A DNA stretch of 5,707 bases from JACQAI01 sp035507915 (GTDB lineage: Bacteria > Pseudomonadota > Alphaproteobacteria > Elsterales > Elsteraceae). This document shows positions 4,551-5,707 of the stretch, in pieces. Position 1 is the stretch's first letter. Each line of letters starts with the position of its first letter. The stretch spans positions 1 through 5,707 of the forward strand of contig DATJNS010000108.1 in assembly GCA_035507915.1 (NCBI GenBank). Reading direction: 5' to 3'. Made by a program: the position numbers and the translations under genes. The notes beneath the pieces are model-generated. The model did not search any database. It worked only from the letters and a program-made list of their open reading frames with translations, and was not told the origin of the DNA.

Positions 4551-5707
4551 GTGCTGCGTTTCGTCGTCATCGATCCCGGGCATTTCCACGGCGCGCTCGT
4601 GCAGGCCGAGATGTACGAGGCCGTCGCGCCGACCGTCCAGGTCTACGCGCCGTTCGGGCCCGACCTGCTCGACTATCTCGGCCGCATCAATCGCTTCAAC
4701 CGGCGCGCCGAACGACCGACGCGCTGGCAGCTCGAGGTCCAGGCCTGCCCCGACTTTCTCGAGCGCCTGGCGCGCGAGCGGCGGGACGACGGCGCGACGC
4801 CCGTGGCGATCATCGCGGGACGCAGCCGCGGCAAGCTCGCGCTGATCGAGGCGGCGCTCGGCGCCGGCATGCACGTGCTGGCCGACAAGCCCTGGATCAT
4901 CCGCCCGGAGGACCGGCCGCGTCTGGCCGCCGTATTGGACACCGCCGCGCGCGACCGTCGCGTCGCCTACGACATCATGACGGGCCGCTTCGAGATCACC
5001 TCGATCCTGCTGGGCGCGCTCGCCCGTGATCCCGACGTGTTCGGCGCGCCGCTCGCCGGCTCGCTCGACGAGCCCGCGGTCGTCATGACGAGCGGGCATC
5101 ACCTGATGAAGCGCGTCGACGGCGTGCCCAACCAGCGGCCGGCGTGGTTCTTCGACATCGCCGAGCAGGGCGAGGCGCTGGCCGACATCGGCACGCATCT
5201 CGTCGACCTCACCCATCGGACCTTGTTCGGCGACGACACGCCCGATCCAGCGCAGGACATCCGCATGCTCGCGGCGCGCCGCTGGCCGACCCGGGTCAGC
5301 CTCGCGCAGTTCCGCCAGGTCACCGGGGAGGCGCGCTGGCCGGACGGCCTCGCGGGCGCCGTCATGGGCGACGCGCTCGACTATTGGACCAACGGCCGTC
5401 TCGACTACGCGGTGCGCGGCGTGCACGTGCGCTTCGAGACCGTATGGAACTGGGAGGCGCCGGCCGGCGGCGGCGACACGCACCATGCGGTGTTCCGCGG
5501 CAGCCGCGCGCGCCTCGAGGTGCGCCAAGGCGCGGCCGGGGGCGAGCATCGCGCCCTCGTCGTGGTGCCGGACGCCGACATCGCCGCCGCGCTCGAGCGC
5601 CGGATCGCGGCGTTGCAGGCGGCTTATCCCGGTGTCGCGCTGGCGCGGCACGGCGCCGCGTGGGAGGTCGTGATCCCCGATCGCCACCGGGTCGGCCACG
5701 AGGCCAA
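4551..5707 (+). CDS. Gfo/Idh/MocA-type oxidoreductase with putative-oxidoreductase C-terminal domain (runs off right edge)
   Basis: 385 codons are open from a GTG at 4551 to the window end with no stop. The pattern is that of a Gfo/Idh/MocA NAD(P)-dependent oxidoreductase: VAIIAGRSRGK (85-95), AGMHVLADKPW (105-115) with the family's catalytic-type Lys K113 in DKP, YDIMTGRFEITS (140-151), and DIGTHLVDL (212-220) with His216. Later segments ARRWPT, RGVHV, GGGDTHHAVFRG and RARLEVRQ recall the dedicated C-terminal domain (Oxidoreduct_C). The N-terminus reads FVVIDPGHFHGAL (4-16), so the usual GxGxxG turn is replaced by DPGHFH, which I recall as normal for this subgroup. No ATG precedes it and the next in-frame ATG (4611) would cut off the first strand, hence the GTG, 17 bases after the cupin stop. 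No Shine-Dalgarno site is seen. Substrates are probably sugar- or polyol-like; this is inference. Confidence 0.92.
   Translation, partial: MLRFVVIDPGHFHGALVQAEMYEAVAPTVQVYAPFGPDLLDYLGRINRFNRRAERPTRWQLEVQACPDFLERLARERRDDGATPVAIIAGRSRGKLALIEAALGAGMHVLADKPWIIRPEDRPRLAAVLDTAARDRRVAYDIMTGRFEITSILLGALARDPDVFGAPLAGSLDEPAVVMTSGHHLMKRVDGVPNQRPAWFFDIAEQGEALADIGTHLVDLTHRTLFGDDTPDPAQDIRMLAARRWPTRVSLAQFRQVTGEARWPDGLAGAVMGDALDYWTNGRLDYAVRGVHVRFETVWNWEAPAGGGDTHHAVFRGSRARLEVRQGAAGGEHRALVVVPDADIAAALERRIAALQAAYPGVALARHGAAWEVVIPDRHRVGHEA

Noticed and set aside
4470..5699. Long minus-strand open frame of 409 codons opposite the cupin end and the Gfo/Idh/MocA gene
   Set aside because: The plus strand here encodes a clearly recognisable oxidoreductase. 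The antisense translation is rich in Arg, Ala, Asp and Val with no recognisable domain, as expected from the mirror of a high-GC gene.
1..5707. Search for CRISPR, tandem repeats, tRNA, IS ends, toxin-antitoxin or phage-defence genes
   Set aside because: No regularly spaced repeats, cloverleaf-like segments, transposase motifs or defence-type domains were seen. All long frames are accounted for by metabolic and transport genes.

Overview
The window is GC-rich and densely coding, with G/C at most third codon positions. Together with the protein families present, this suggests an alphaproteobacterium (Rhodospirillales or Hyphomicrobiales type). That is an inference from style and from remembered family resemblance, not from a marker gene. 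I see no rRNA, tRNA, IS element, CRISPR array, phage gene or origin, and no gene-free stretch longer than about 125 bases.

Layout from left to right. (1) The first 31 codons of a short-chain dehydrogenase/reductase run leftward off the edge from 93. (2) Divergent from it is a polar-amino-acid-type ABC permease (200-970), whose N-terminus carries a lipobox-like signal. (3) An AhpD/carboxymuconolactone-decarboxylase-like protein (1029-1607) follows, then (4) a 2-oxoglutarate/Fe(II) oxygenase of the isopenicillin-N-synthase superfamily (1641-2645). (5) Converging on that is a minus-strand pair: a family 3 solute-binding protein (3852-3052) and a Rid-family protein (3038-2652). (6) Divergent from the binding protein is a plus-strand pair: a thiol-dioxygenase-like cupin (3976-4533) and a Gfo/Idh/MocA-type oxidoreductase (GTG start at 4551, open at the right edge).

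The block looks like a small-molecule uptake and catabolism locus. A periplasmic binding protein and a permease import a polar, possibly amino-acid-like compound. Two non-haem iron enzymes (oxygenase and cupin), two putative NAD(P)-dependent oxidoreductases (SDR and Gfo/Idh/MocA), a Rid protein and an AhpD-like protein could process it. No ATPase gene for the transporter lies in the window. The substrate cannot be read from the sequence.

Several enzymes depart from their family's textbook active site. The AhpD-like protein has C-x-x-S instead of C-x-x-C. The Rid protein has Leu where RidA has its key Arg. The cupin has Gln and Ala where cysteine dioxygenase has Arg and Ser. The binding protein has Ser where the ammonium-binding Asp is usual. 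A 15-bp near-repeat (14/15 identical) lies 47-48 bases before the start codons of the permease and the cupin, in the two divergent promoter regions, and could be a shared regulatory site. I found no clear sign of a wholly new type of system. The value lies in the unusual combination and in these active-site deviations.
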